Positions 35,825 to 45,315 of a DNA stretch of 64,000 bases are shown one piece after another (position 1 is the first letter of the stretch; each line of letters starts with the position of its first letter). This stretch comes from an uncultured Bacilli bacterium (GTDB lineage Bacteria; Bacillota_I; Bacilli_A; RF39; UBA660): NCBI GenBank assembly GCA_934167875.1, contig CAKPMC010000001.1, positions 1-64,000 of the forward strand, in the 5' to 3' direction. The notes below the pieces were generated by a model. It was not told where the DNA came from. It made no database searches and saw only the letters and a program-made list of their open reading frames with translations. Made by a program: the position numbers and the translations under genes.

Positions 35825-36043
35825 ATGTTTAAGCAAAAAGGACATGGCTTCTTCTGTAGATGTGAATCATGTAAAATAAAAAGAAGAAGTAGTTTATGGT
35901 ATATGGGATGTTTATTTGCATTATTAATTATACTTATGTGGCAAGTTTTATTTACTATTTTCATAACCACAAGATTTAATGCTTTTCTAATTTTCATATT
36001 GATGTGGTGTGTCATAATTGGATTTATTCGTATTATTTTTTAA
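35825..36043 (+). CDS. Small membrane protein with CxCxxC motif (only plus-strand gene)
   Basis: 72 residues from ATG 35825, preceded by AGGTGA at 5 nt. N-terminus MFKQKGHGFFCRCESCKIKRR has a CxCxxC likely to bind metal, then two TM helices (~26-44, ~49-70). It is the only supported gene transcribed left to right and overlaps the end of the opposite CotS-like gene by 57 bases. The antisense frame here lacks a good RBS. Existence is likely but not certain; function unknown. Confidence 0.6.
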   Translation: MFKQKGHGFFCRCESCKIKRRSSLWYMGCLFALLIILMWQVLFTIFITTRFNAFLIFILMWCVIIGFIRIIF

Positions 36044-36898
36044 GTAGAAAATAATTTTTTCTATATATAAAACCACATTAGTAACTTGTTTAATCTTAGA
36101 ATATTCAGCTAATTCTAAATCAATTTTATCTGGTATAAGAAGAAGAGATAATAATAAATATAATTCTTCTTTTTTTAGTGGATATTTTAATTGATATATT
36201 TCTAGTAAACTATCTAAAGAAATATCTAAAAAACTATTTCTATATAAAATTTCTAAATCATATATAGGAAGATCAATTCTTGATTTATCCCAACTAATAA
36301 AATATAGATCACTATTTTCTATTAAATGACTACTACTTAAATTACCATGGATATAAGCGCATCTAATTCTATGCTCATTTTTAATAATAGAATACCACTT
36401 TTCTATATATTCTCTACTTTGTCTTATAGCTAAATAAATATTAGAAATATTTCTAATTAATAAATAGTTGGCTGGCGTCATATATACTTCTAATTCTATC
36501 ATATCTTGAATATCGTTATAATATTTATATATTTTATCTAGTTTATTTATAGTATTCTCATATATTTCTTTTACATAGTCATCATCCACATTTTTATAGA
36601 AAGTAGTTTTAGTATGCAAAATACTAACTAGATATATTAAATCTTCTAATCTTTGATCTACTGGTATATTATTATCTTCAACGTAATCTGTTAATTGAAA
36701 TTTATCTAGATTACTAGAGTAAATATTAGGAAAATTATTAAAATTACGCAACTGGAGATAATTAAAAAAATCTTGATTTTTATTTACTTCTTTTAATACA
36801 TATTTTTTATTATCAGTAGTAATAATAGTTGCCATACCCTTACGTTTTATAGATTTAGGTTTTATATTATAATAGTCAAGTATTTCTTGCCTATTCAT
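35987..36898 (-). CDS. CotS-like kinase-fold protein, probable pseudokinase
   Basis: 303 residues from ATG 36898 inside the last codons of the LysM gene (a GTG at 36907 is the alternative). Aminoglycoside phosphotransferase/CotS-like fold: N-lobe TDNKKYVLKEVNKN, C-lobe AYIHGNLSSSHLI (HGN at 184-186), then FISWDKSRIDLPIYDLE. Active members have HGD and an Asn and Asp further on; here the catalytic Asp is Asn and the following Asn is His. CotS family proteins are spore coat components, which fits the neighbouring SpoVID-like gene. Confidence 0.72.
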   Translation of the reverse strand: MNRQEILDYYNIKPKSIKRKGMATIITTDNKKYVLKEVNKNQDFFNYLQLRNFNNFPNIYSSNLDKFQLTDYVEDNNIPVDQRLEDLIYLVSILHTKTTFYKNVDDDYVKEIYENTINKLDKIYKYYNDIQDMIELEVYMTPANYLLIRNISNIYLAIRQSREYIEKWYSIIKNEHRIRCAYIHGNLSSSHLIENSDLYFISWDKSRIDLPIYDLEILYRNSFLDISLDSLLEIYQLKYPLKKEELYLLLSLLLIPDKIDLELAEYSKIKQVTNVVLYIEKIIFYLKNNTNKSNYDTPHQYEN

Positions 36899-37643
36899 TA
36901 TTAGCACATGGAATTATTAATTTACTACCAATTTTAATATCATTTAAATCATTATAATTCTGTAATAGTTCTCGTGTTACTTTATATTTATCCATAATAA
37001 ACTCTAAAGTATCATTTTCTCTAACTATATATACATAGTAAGTAGAAAATGTTTCTTCATTAGAAGCAATTGATGAAAAAATTGAACCAACACTAGTAGG
37101 AGTAACTACTCCTGTTTCTTTCTTTGTTTCTACTACTTTTTGAGCTGGTGTTTCATCATTAACATTTAAATCTTCTTCTATTTCTTTAGCTAATTTTGAT
37201 AAAGGATTAACTTCATTATCTTTAAATTCTAATTTTTCTTTAGTATCATCAACTTCAACAGGAACAGGAATAGCTAAATCTTCAGTATTATCTTCTAGTA
37301 CCTCTCTTACCATTTGTTTTTCTTCTAAACCTTCAATATCTATTTCGACATTTATTTTTAAATCTTCTTCATTTATTATTTCAAAATAAAAGTCTCCAAC
37401 AACAATTTCCATATTATCCAAATCATATTTATCATCAATATTTATAACGAAAGGAAGCTTATAGTGAAATTCCTCTTCTATTTGACTAGCATCAGTCATT
37501 TTATAACGACCATCTACTAAAATATCGCCACTTATCTCATTATCATCTTTTAATTTTAAATTATGTGTAACTTCAATATCAGTTACTTCCGCAATCATAG
37601 TTTTAAAAGTAATTGTTTTTGTAAAAGGTACAACCTTCTTCAT
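36891..37643 (-). CDS. SpoVID/SipL-like spore-coat LysM protein
   Basis: 250 residues. N-terminal ~110 residues are a beta-rich domain (VPFTKTITFKTMIAEVTDIE, EEFHYKLPFVINIDDKYDL) like the SpoVID/SipL assembly domain. A low-complexity acidic linker follows and a C-terminal LysM (~203-247: YYVYIVRENDTLEFIMDKY, IKIGSKLIIP). SpoVID/SipL link the coat to the forespore surface through SpoIVA. RBS AGAGGG. Overlaps the CotS-like gene, forming a likely sporulation operon. SafA-like identity is the alternative. Confidence 0.75.
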   Translation of the reverse strand: MKKVVPFTKTITFKTMIAEVTDIEVTHNLKLKDDNEISGDILVDGRYKMTDASQIEEEFHYKLPFVINIDDKYDLDNMEIVVGDFYFEIINEEDLKINVEIDIEGLEEKQMVREVLEDNTEDLAIPVPVEVDDTKEKLEFKDNEVNPLSKLAKEIEEDLNVNDETPAQKVVETKKETGVVTPTSVGSIFSSIASNEETFSTYYVYIVRENDTLEFIMDKYKVTRELLQNYNDLNDIKIGSKLIIPCANNE

Positions 37644-37674
37644 AATATCCCTCTTTTCTGTTAAATCTTATGCC

Positions 37675-37710
37675 AAAAAAAAGAAAAAAGACTATAATCT
37701 ATCTTTTTTC
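37675..37710 (-). terminator. Terminator after the 37699-38406 gene
   Basis: GAAAAAAGA / TCTTTTTTC stem with a 10-nt loop then a T-run. A/T-rich, moderate. Confidence 0.6.
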
Positions 37711-38406
37711 TATATTAAATTGATATTTTTTAGTAACCTGAGTTTGAAATTGTTCCTCTATCTTTTCCAAACTAAGCATTGTATCTTTAGCCATTTTTGA
37801 ATAAGTATGATATTTATTTTTAAACAATTTAGTTTGTAACAACATACTCAAAGAATAAGCATATGATAAGCAATCACCATTTTCAAAAATTTGAGGGAAT
37901 TCATTAATGAGCATATTAATAGTTCCCAAACAGTAAAATGGATTATATATTGATGCATCGGTTAATTGTTGCGTCAAAATCATATCAGCATAATATTTTT
38001 CATTATAAAGAAGTTGATATATTCTTTCTAAATCATAGCCTGGAAATTTTCTATATGGTAGTTTTCTTATTTCTGCCTGTTTATTTATCCAATTAGCTGT
38101 CAATAATAATTTTTGAGAATCTGATAAGTTTTTATAAGTATTTATTACTTCCAACATCTCATTTAAATCAGCTATTGTATCCTTTTTATGTACTCCTTCA
38201 AATCTTTTAGTATGAACAATAGTAGCAAGTTTTTCTATTAACTTAGGACTAGTATAAAAGAAATCATCATGTTCAATAACCTGACAAATAATATCACAGT
38301 ATATCTCAAAATTCTCTTCTAATTTCATACATTCAAGTAATTCATCACTAGTCATACCAACAAACTGTGCTTTAATCAACAAGTAATCTAATATTTCTTG
38401 GGTCAT
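37699..38406 (-). CDS. Hypothetical helical protein, 235 aa
   Basis: Not recognised. Start at ATG 38406 (MTQEILDYLLIKAQF) after AGAGG; it overlaps the end of lon by 35 bases. All-helical, cytoplasmic, with ELLECMKLEENFEIYCDI and WINKQAEIRKLPYRKFPGYD; no known motif. Translation is probably coupled to lon. Confidence 0.62.
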   Translation of the reverse strand: MTQEILDYLLIKAQFVGMTSDELLECMKLEENFEIYCDIICQVIEHDDFFYTSPKLIEKLATIVHTKRFEGVHKKDTIADLNEMLEVINTYKNLSDSQKLLLTANWINKQAEIRKLPYRKFPGYDLERIYQLLYNEKYYADMILTQQLTDASIYNPFYCLGTINMLINEFPQIFENGDCLSYAYSLSMLLQTKLFKNKYHTYSKMAKDTMLSLEKIEEQFQTQVTKKYQFNIEKR

Positions 38407-40723
38407 TTGTTTTTCTACCTCTCTTTTTTCTAAATAAAACTTTATATATATCCATATAACGATCAACTAAGATAAACTTAATTTCTCTTTTTATATCAAT
38501 TGGAATTTCATCTAAATCTTTCTCATTACTACTAGGAATAAAAATAGTACGAATACCATTACGATGAGCACCAATTACTTTTTCTTTTAAACCACCTATA
38601 GCTAATACTTTTCCCCTTAAAGTCATTTCACCAGTCATTGCAACATTGGTATGAATACTAGTATTAGTAAGAAGTGATATTAAAGTTGTTGTTAGTGTGA
38701 CACCAGCACTAGGACCATCTTTAGGAATAGCTCCTTCTGGTACGTGTATATGAATATCTTTAGTTTCAAAAATAGAATAATCAATTCCAAACTTATCATA
38801 GTTAGCTTTTATATAATCAAGAGCTAAATTAGCTGATTCCTTCATTACATCACCTAAACTACCTGTCATAATAATATTTCCTTTACCAGGAAAATAAACT
38901 GCCTCTATTGGTAATGTATCACCACCATACGGAGTATAAGCCAAGCCATTTACTACACCTATATGTTCAATTATATCAACATCTGTCCATTGATATTTTT
39001 TCTTACCTAAATATTTTTCAATATTATAATCAGTAATATTATAATAATCTTTTCCTTCACCCAACATTTTATCTTTAACAATTTTTCTTAAAACAGTAGC
39101 TAAATTACGAGATAATTCACGAACTCCAGCTTCCTTTGTATAAGAACGAATCATAGTTAAAATAACTTCATCACTAAAAGATGCTTCCATATCAGTTAAA
39201 CCATGTTCTTTTAATTCTCTAGGAATTAAATAATTTTTAGCTATATCTAACTTTTCATATTCAGTATAAGAAGATAACTCAATAATTTCTAAACGATCTC
39301 TTAATTCAGTAGGAATTTGATCGTAATAATTAGCTGTTGTTATGAACATAACTTGACTTAAATCAAATTCTTCCTCAATGTAATGGTCAGAAAAATTCTT
39401 ATTTTGTTCAGGATCTAATATTTCTAACAAGCTACTAGCTGGATCACCCTTTATATCTTTAGTCATTTTATCAATTTCATCTATGATGAACACAGGATTA
39501 GAACTATCAGCCTTTTTCATGCCTTGAATAATAAGACCAGGAGCTGCACCAATGTATGTTCTTCTATGTCCAACAATCTCAGCTTCATCATTAATACCAC
39601 CAACTGATATTTTAGTACACTTACGATTTAAGCTATCAGCAATACTTTTAGCTAGTGTTGTTTTACCTACACCAGGAGGTCCAACTAAACAAATGATTGG
39701 GCTTTTTAAATTATTAGTATTTTTCTTAACCGCTAAATATTCAACTATTCTTTGTTTTACTTGTTCAAGTCCAAAATGTGAAGAATCAAGAACTTCCTTT
39801 ACCTTTTTTAAATCATTATTATCTTTAGTATATTTATTCCAAGGTAAATCAAGTAACCAATCAATATAATTACGTATCATACCTACTTCTGGAGCATTAG
39901 GCGTCATAGCTTCATATCTATTAAGTTCTAAATATAAACGTTCTTTTACTTTTTTATTGCATTTTAACTTATCAATTTTATTTCTTAAATCTTGAATCTC
40001 GGTATCTTTATCATTAACATCTCCAAGTTCTTCTTTAATAACTCTAATCTTTTCTCTTAAAACATATTCTTTTTGACTTTTTTCTATCTCATAAGATAAC
40101 TTATCATCAATTTTCTTTTCTAATTTAGCTATTTCTAATTCTTTATTAATATCCTGAATAATCATTTCACATCTTTTAATAGCAGAAGTTTCATTAATAT
40201 ATTCTCTCTTTCTTAAAAGAGAAAGTGGCATATTAGCAACAATAAAATCAGTTAAATCAGATAAGTTATCAATTTTATTTATATCATTAATAAAATCTTC
40301 TCTAAAATCACTTGCTTCAATATAATTGTCTATTTTTTTATAAAGAATTCTACCATAGACCTTATCATCTGAATTTATAACATCTTCTATATCATCTATT
40401 TCAGCTTCTAATACTTGATCAGATTGTTTATAATTCAATATTTTAACTCTTTTTTCACCCATAATAACAATTTTAGTCTTACCATTAGGCATATCTAGTC
40501 TTAGTTTAATTAAACCAACTATTCCAACTTGAGGAAGATTATTAATATCAATTTTGTTATCATTCAAACCACTGTGTACAATTAAAAGACTACTACTATA
40601 ATAACCCTCTGATAAAGAAAATAATCTTTTTTCTATTTCAGAGTCAAAATCAGCACGAATTTCATTAGAAGGCAAAAGAACAGTATCACTAAGTACCAAT
40701 ACAGGAAGAGTTAATTTAGTCAT
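38372..40723 (-). CDS. lon: ATP-dependent protease Lon
   Basis: 783 residues from ATG 40723 (MTKLTLPVLVL) with AAGGAGG 8 bases upstream; an upstream in-frame extension lacks an RBS. N-terminal LAN domain, coiled coil (~190-250), AAA+ with GPPGVGKT at 348-355 and FIIDEIDKM, and protease domain with KDGPSAGV, catalytic Ser at 672 and Lys further on. Degrades misfolded and regulatory proteins in the cytosol. Complete. Confidence 0.97.
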   Translation of the reverse strand: MTKLTLPVLVLSDTVLLPSNEIRADFDSEIEKRLFSLSEGYYSSSLLIVHSGLNDNKIDINNLPQVGIVGLIKLRLDMPNGKTKIVIMGEKRVKILNYKQSDQVLEAEIDDIEDVINSDDKVYGRILYKKIDNYIEASDFREDFINDINKIDNLSDLTDFIVANMPLSLLRKREYINETSAIKRCEMIIQDINKELEIAKLEKKIDDKLSYEIEKSQKEYVLREKIRVIKEELGDVNDKDTEIQDLRNKIDKLKCNKKVKERLYLELNRYEAMTPNAPEVGMIRNYIDWLLDLPWNKYTKDNNDLKKVKEVLDSSHFGLEQVKQRIVEYLAVKKNTNNLKSPIICLVGPPGVGKTTLAKSIADSLNRKCTKISVGGINDEAEIVGHRRTYIGAAPGLIIQGMKKADSSNPVFIIDEIDKMTKDIKGDPASSLLEILDPEQNKNFSDHYIEEEFDLSQVMFITTANYYDQIPTELRDRLEIIELSSYTEYEKLDIAKNYLIPRELKEHGLTDMEASFSDEVILTMIRSYTKEAGVRELSRNLATVLRKIVKDKMLGEGKDYYNITDYNIEKYLGKKKYQWTDVDIIEHIGVVNGLAYTPYGGDTLPIEAVYFPGKGNIIMTGSLGDVMKESANLALDYIKANYDKFGIDYSIFETKDIHIHVPEGAIPKDGPSAGVTLTTTLISLLTNTSIHTNVAMTGEMTLRGKVLAIGGLKEKVIGAHRNGIRTIFIPSSNEKDLDEIPIDIKREIKFILVDRYMDIYKVLFRKKRGRKTNDPRNIRLLVD

Positions 40724-40823
40724 GCTGTTCGCCTCCTTAAAATTAATTTTTATTATAACATCTAACAAAAAAAAAGCAACAATTTATACAATTTTTTACA
40801 TTGGATAATATTGCCACTTTAAA

Positions 40824-41390
40824 TTAAGCTTGAGAACCTTCTATTATTAACTTTCCGTAAAAATAATGATTCATAATTTCATTACCACTATTTTTATCAA
40901 TCCATACTATCAAAGAAGAAGTAATAGTACCATTAGCACTAATAGTACCACTAGATACTATATTATTATTACTAGATAATAATTGGGGTTCCGTATATGA
41001 ACCATCTTCTTTTTTATAAGCAAATTTAATATAAGCAGTACTAAGTTCAGGACAATTTGTACCATCATCTAATTGACAACTACTAAGTTTATCAGTATCT
41101 GCAACTACTTTAATGGAATAATTAATATCACTATTAGAATTATTTATCATTTTAAATTCAAATGGTTCTAAGTTAAGTCCTTCAGAATCAGATATAGGAT
41201 AAGCATTATTTAAATTAAGACTATCATTATCATTAACAATCTCAACTTTAATACCATTAATAGTAATAATATTTACTAAATCACCCTTCTTCATATATTT
41301 AAAAAAACCAAAACTATTACCTATTAAGAAAATAATAGCTAGTCCAATCAAAATACTACATATAATCAAAATTATTTTTTTCTTATTCAT
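40824..41390 (-). CDS. Small TasA/camelysin-like exported protein, 188 aa
   Basis: Start at ATG 41390 after AAGGTG. Signal/TM segment (~5-25) then GFFKYMKKGDLVNIITINGIKVEIV, and a beta-rich domain with a C-x(7)-C pair (SSCQLDDGTNCPE) and YFYGKLIIEG at the end. Similar layout to 44537-45226 and 27585-29393 N-termini, but more divergent. Probably cell-surface. Confidence 0.65.
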   Translation of the reverse strand: MNKKKIILIICSILIGLAIIFLIGNSFGFFKYMKKGDLVNIITINGIKVEIVNDNDSLNLNNAYPISDSEGLNLEPFEFKMINNSNSDINYSIKVVADTDKLSSCQLDDGTNCPELSTAYIKFAYKKEDGSYTEPQLLSSNNNIVSSGTISANGTITSSLIVWIDKNSGNEIMNHYFYGKLIIEGSQA

Positions 41391-41428
41391 AATAATCACA
41401 CCTTACTATGCTCAGTATAGCATTTTTA

Positions 41429-41457
41429 GAAAAAAAAAGAAACTATTTATTAGCTTC
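41429..41457 (-). terminator. Terminator of tig
   Basis: GAAGCTA / TAGTTTC stem with loop ATAAA followed by nine T; overlaps the tig stop. Confidence 0.75.
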
Positions 41458-42714
41458 TTTTAATATTTCAATAACTTTTCTCATTTCAAGATCATATTTA
41501 ATCATATCTTTAGAACCGATAGCTTTTAATAAATCTTCTTCTTTCATATTATATTTACTAGCTAATTCTTTAATTTCATCTTCAACTTCTTTATCAGTTA
41601 CTTCTACTTTTTCAAGTTCCATAATTTTCTCTAAAGTTAAACGATATAGTACATGTTGATATGCTTCTTTTTCCATTTGAGCATGTAATGCTTTTTCATC
41701 ACTTTGAGTGAATTGAAAATACATTTCAAGACTAAGTCCTTGCATCTTTAATTGTTCTTCAAACTTATGAATCATGTGATGAACTTCATCATCTACCATT
41801 TCTTCTGGAATGTCAACTTCTACATTTTTACTAATTTCTTCTAATAACTCGTCAACGTATTTATTTTCTGCATCAACATCTTTATTAGCTTTAATATTAG
41901 CTTTGATTTCTTCTTCTAATTTTTCTTTAGTATCTACGCCTTCCATACCTAAATCATCAAAGAAATCTTTGTCTAATTCTCTTGTTTCTTTAACTTTAAT
42001 TTCATTAACTTTTACTTTAAAAACTACTTCTTTACCAGCTAAATCTTTAGCTCCATAGTCTTCTGGGAAAGTAACATTAATATCTTTTTCTTCTCCTGCT
42101 TTCATTCCTACTAATTGTTCTTCAAATCCAGGAATAAATGTATGAGAACCAATTTCAAGTGAATAGTTTTCTCCTTTTCCACCATCAAATGCTACACCAT
42201 CTTTAAATCCCTCAAAATCAATAATAGCTACATCGCCATTCTCAACTTTACCTTTTTCTTTAACTACAAGTTCAGTATATTGTTCTAAAAGATGAGATAA
42301 TTCATGTTCTATTTCTTCTTTAGTTACTTCTACTTTATCTTTCTTTACTTTTAATCCTTTATATTTTTTTACATTAACTTCTGGTGCAGTAATAATAGTA
42401 AATACAAATTCTACTCCAGACTCATCAATTGATTTAATATCAACACGAGGTTGAACAACAGGAATAACATCTTTATTTTCTTCCATTACTTTTTCATAAG
42501 CAGTACCTAATAATTTTTCTGCAGCATCAATATATAAAGATTCTTTTCCATATTTCTTTTCAAAAACGTTTCTAGGACATTTTCCTTTTCTAAAACCATC
42601 AACTGTAACAGTCTTAACTTTTTCTTGAAAAGCTTTATCAACAGCAGTAGTCCATTCTACACCATCAATTTTAATATTTAATTCTTTTTTATTAGTATTT
42701 TTTTCTTTTGCCAT
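41443..42714 (-). CDS. tig: Trigger factor
   Basis: 423 residues. Ribosome-binding N-domain (VDGFRKGKCPRNVFEKKYG), FKBP-type prolyl isomerase domain (~160-250: GDVAIIDFEGFKDGVAFDGG, EIGSHTFIPGFEEQLVGM) and a helical C-domain. Chaperone for nascent chains at the exit tunnel. RBS GGAGGA. The signature GFRKGK has the usual basic tip. Confidence 0.96.
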   Translation of the reverse strand: MAKEKNTNKKELNIKIDGVEWTTAVDKAFQEKVKTVTVDGFRKGKCPRNVFEKKYGKESLYIDAAEKLLGTAYEKVMEENKDVIPVVQPRVDIKSIDESGVEFVFTIITAPEVNVKKYKGLKVKKDKVEVTKEEIEHELSHLLEQYTELVVKEKGKVENGDVAIIDFEGFKDGVAFDGGKGENYSLEIGSHTFIPGFEEQLVGMKAGEEKDINVTFPEDYGAKDLAGKEVVFKVKVNEIKVKETRELDKDFFDDLGMEGVDTKEKLEEEIKANIKANKDVDAENKYVDELLEEISKNVEVDIPEEMVDDEVHHMIHKFEEQLKMQGLSLEMYFQFTQSDEKALHAQMEKEAYQHVLYRLTLEKIMELEKVEVTDKEVEDEIKELASKYNMKEEDLLKAIGSKDMIKYDLEMRKVIEILKEANK

Positions 42715-42765
42715 TATAATTCCTCCAATACGCTATTTATTATAACTTAATTTTCTAATGTAAAC

Positions 42766-42789
42766 AAGAAAAAGATAGTATAAACTATC
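42766..42789 (-). terminator. Terminator of greA
   Basis: GATAGT / ACTATC with 4-nt loop and TTTTTCTTG. Short but well placed at the stop codon. Confidence 0.7.
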
Positions 42790-43262
42790 TATTTTATTTC
42801 TGTAATTTCTACTTGATAAGTTCCATTAGGACTTTCAACAGTAACTGTTTCACCAACTTTATGGTTCATCAAAGCCTTAGCTATAGGACTTTCATTAGAA
42901 ATTTTACTAGCAAACGGATCAGCTTCTTGACTACCAACAATCATATATTCATCTGATTCATCATCTTCATCTATATAGCGAATAGAAACTGTACTTCCAA
43001 GACCAACTTTATCTTTAGAAGTTTCTTCTATTATTTCATAATTTTCTAACATTTGTTCAATTTTCTTAATACGACCTTCTAATACAGCCTGTTCATTTCT
43101 AGCAGCATCATAATCTGCATTTTCAGATAAATCTCCTAATGCACGTGCTTCTTTAATAGATTGAATATTAGCTGGTCTTTTAACATTAATTAAATCATCT
43201 AATTCTTCTTTTAATTCTTCTAATCCTTTTTGTGTTAGATAAACTGGTTTTTTACCACTCAT
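42789..43262 (-). CDS. greA: Transcription elongation factor GreA
   Basis: ~157 residues from one of two adjacent ATGs (43262 or 43265) after GGAGGTGG. Coiled-coil N-domain with YLTQKGLEELKEELDDL and the acidic tip GDLSENADYDAA, C-terminal FKBP-like domain (VGLGSTVSIRYIDEDDE, ISNESPIAKALMNHKVGE). Rescues backtracked RNA polymerase by stimulating transcript cleavage. Confidence 0.96.
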   Translation of the reverse strand: MSGKKPVYLTQKGLEELKEELDDLINVKRPANIQSIKEARALGDLSENADYDAARNEQAVLEGRIKKIEQMLENYEIIEETSKDKVGLGSTVSIRYIDEDDESDEYMIVGSQEADPFASKISNESPIAKALMNHKVGETVTVESPNGTYQVEITEIK

Positions 43263-43323
43263 CATATCCACCTCCACTTACGAATACTTCTAAAATATTA
43301 TCATAAAACTAATTAAATGTCAA

Positions 43324-44472
43324 TCATTTCGTATTAACAGATATTTCTTTAATCTTTTTAACAAAATAATCATCAGTCATACCTGCAATATAATCAATAA
43401 CCATTCTTTTACTATCAGTATTATCAATATAACTAGCATCCATAGTATTTAAAAATATTTTATATATATCACTATCATAATTCTTATTAGTAATATCATC
43501 TAAATACTTATTAAATAAATTATTCATACCATTTCTATAAAATTCAAGTTCTTCTTTAGTATTAGCTTTACTATAAATATGTTCATAATTAAATTTCTTT
43601 AAATCAAAAATAGCTTTATAAACAGAATTACTTAACTTAATATATGGCTTATTATAACTATTTGTTACTATATCAATAATAATTGTATTAACTATTTCCT
43701 TATTAGTAGTGCCAAGTACCTCTCTAATATGAGTAGGTACATCTTCTCTAGTTAAAACGCCTAAATTAATAGCATCTTCTATATCTCTACCAATATAGCC
43801 AATAATATCACTAATACGTACTACACAACCTTCTAAAGTCATTGGTCTTATTTTTTTTAATATAACCTTGTCAGTATAACATTTCTCATACTCTTCTAAA
43901 AATTTTTCTTTAGTTTTAGGATTAGGTTCATAAATATTAGATAACATTTCTCCATTATGACACATAATACCATCTAGTGTTTGAATAGCTAAATTACTAC
44001 CAAATCCTTTTTTTTCTAAAACTAAATAATTACGTACACTTTGAATATTATGATTAAACATAGTACCAGTTTCTCTAAGTGATATATCATTTAAAATAGC
44101 TTCCCCTGTATGACCAATAGGTGTATGACCAATATCATGTCCAAGCGCAATGGCTTCTATTAAATCTTCATTTAAATTTAATGCTCTACCAATTGTCCTA
44201 GCTATTTTACTAACTAACTGAACATGTACTATTCTTTTACTAATATGATCATTTTGTTTAAATGAAAATACTTGTGTCTTATCTAAATATCTAGTATATG
44301 ATAAAGAATGAATAATACGATCTATATCATGATAAAAATTTGGTCTAATATCATTATCAAAATTTTCTTCTCTGATTCTAATGGCATCACTACTTTTAGT
44401 AGCATATTCACTTAAATATTTCTCTTTATTTAAAAAATTTTCTTTTATCTGTTCTAATAATTTGCTAGTCAT
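43324..44472 (-). CDS. dGTPase-like HD-domain triphosphohydrolase
   Basis: 382 residues. HD metal site: H83, HD at 112-113 in ALGHDIGHTPIGHTGE, and later Asp in VVRISDIIGYIGRDIEDA. N-terminal DNDIRPNFYHDIDRIIHS and YTRYLDKTQVF match the dGTP triphosphohydrolase family, which convert dNTP to nucleoside and triphosphate. RBS GTGGAG. Substrate within the family cannot be told from sequence. Confidence 0.88.
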   Translation of the reverse strand: MTSKLLEQIKENFLNKEKYLSEYATKSSDAIRIREENFDNDIRPNFYHDIDRIIHSLSYTRYLDKTQVFSFKQNDHISKRIVHVQLVSKIARTIGRALNLNEDLIEAIALGHDIGHTPIGHTGEAILNDISLRETGTMFNHNIQSVRNYLVLEKKGFGSNLAIQTLDGIMCHNGEMLSNIYEPNPKTKEKFLEEYEKCYTDKVILKKIRPMTLEGCVVRISDIIGYIGRDIEDAINLGVLTREDVPTHIREVLGTTNKEIVNTIIIDIVTNSYNKPYIKLSNSVYKAIFDLKKFNYEHIYSKANTKEELEFYRNGMNNLFNKYLDDITNKNYDSDIYKIFLNTMDASYIDNTDSKRMVIDYIAGMTDDYFVKKIKEISVNTK

Positions 44473-44507
44473 AACATCAACTCCACACCAATATTAAAAC
44501 ACAATTC

Positions 44508-44538
44508 AAAAAAAAAGAATAGTCCAAACTATTCTTTT
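44508..44538 (-). terminator. Terminator of the 44537-45226 gene
   Basis: 11-bp stem AAAAGAATAGT / ACTATTCTTTT, loop TTGG, then more T. Confidence 0.9.
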
Positions 44539-45226
44539 ATCCACCAGTTACTACTGTAGCATTAGCATAAACATTAACAGTAACTGTAAACTTTTTATTA
44601 TTCATAGGGTACTCTCCACTTTCATTAGGACTATAATCCGTATCATCAGCTATCCACATTCTTAATCTAAAATTCTTTTCATAATTAGTAGATGATGCTG
44701 GAACACTACCATTATAAATAGTTTTTTCGATAGTTCCATCCGTTACAGCTACACTTGTTTGATTAAGTTCACTAAATCTAGCTACGTTAGTATCTTTTAA
44801 AGTAAGTGGTGCTGGAGTTTCAGTATCAGTACCAACTTCAGTTAAATAAATCTTGATAGCTTCTTCTGGAACAGTTGAATCAGCTTTCTTACGAGCAGTT
44901 ATTTCATATGGAAGACTAGTATTACCTGTAGTAGTAGCAAGTACTTTAAAATCAAAAACATTATTATCTCCAGTTAAAAGTTTACCGTTAGCATCAGTTG
45001 TAGGTAAAGCATCAACTATAGTAATACCATTTCCACTAGCATTCTTTTCATCATACAAGAAGGTAATTGTTCCTGTAGTAATAGTATTTTCTGTTGTACC
45101 TAATCTAGCATAAGTAAAAAATGCATAACTAACACCAATAGTAACAGCTACTAATAAAAAGATTGCTAATACTAACACTATTCTAGATTGTGTTCTTATT
45201 TCTTTTTTAGTATCTTTCTTATCCAT
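44537..45226 (-). CDS. TasA/camelysin-like surface protein, 229 aa
   Basis: Signal/TM (~15-37) with GVSYAFFTYARLGTTENTITT and TGTITFLYDEKNASGNGI; the beta domain contains LPYEITARKKADSTVPEEAIK and KFTVTVNVYANATVV at the end. These are nearly the same as in the N-terminal half of 27585-29393, so they share a recent ancestor. TasA-type proteins form matrix fibres after cleavage by SipW. No SipW gene is in the window. RBS AAAGGAG. Confidence 0.78.
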   Translation of the reverse strand: MDKKDTKKEIRTQSRIVLVLAIFLLVAVTIGVSYAFFTYARLGTTENTITTGTITFLYDEKNASGNGITIVDALPTTDANGKLLTGDNNVFDFKVLATTTGNTSLPYEITARKKADSTVPEEAIKIYLTEVGTDTETPAPLTLKDTNVARFSELNQTSVAVTDGTIEKTIYNGSVPASSTNYEKNFRLRMWIADDTDYSPNESGEYPMNNKKFTVTVNVYANATVVTGG

Positions 45227-45274
45227 AATTTCTCCTTTCTACATAATAGTCTTCCCTATTTTTATTATTGCATA

Positions 45275-45309
45275 CAAAAAACAAACAAGTATTAATAAAC
45301 TTGTTTGTT
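45275..45309 (-). terminator. Terminator of the double-HTH regulator gene
   Basis: 11-bp stem AACAAACAAGT / ACTTGTTTGTT with 8-nt loop and TTTTT. Confidence 0.88.
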
Positions 45310-45315
45310 ATAAAT

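Noticed and set aside
35812..36015. Minus-strand ORF opposite the small CxCxxC gene
   Set aside because: No Shine-Dalgarno, low-complexity His/Ile-rich product and complete overlap with a better-supported plus-strand ORF.
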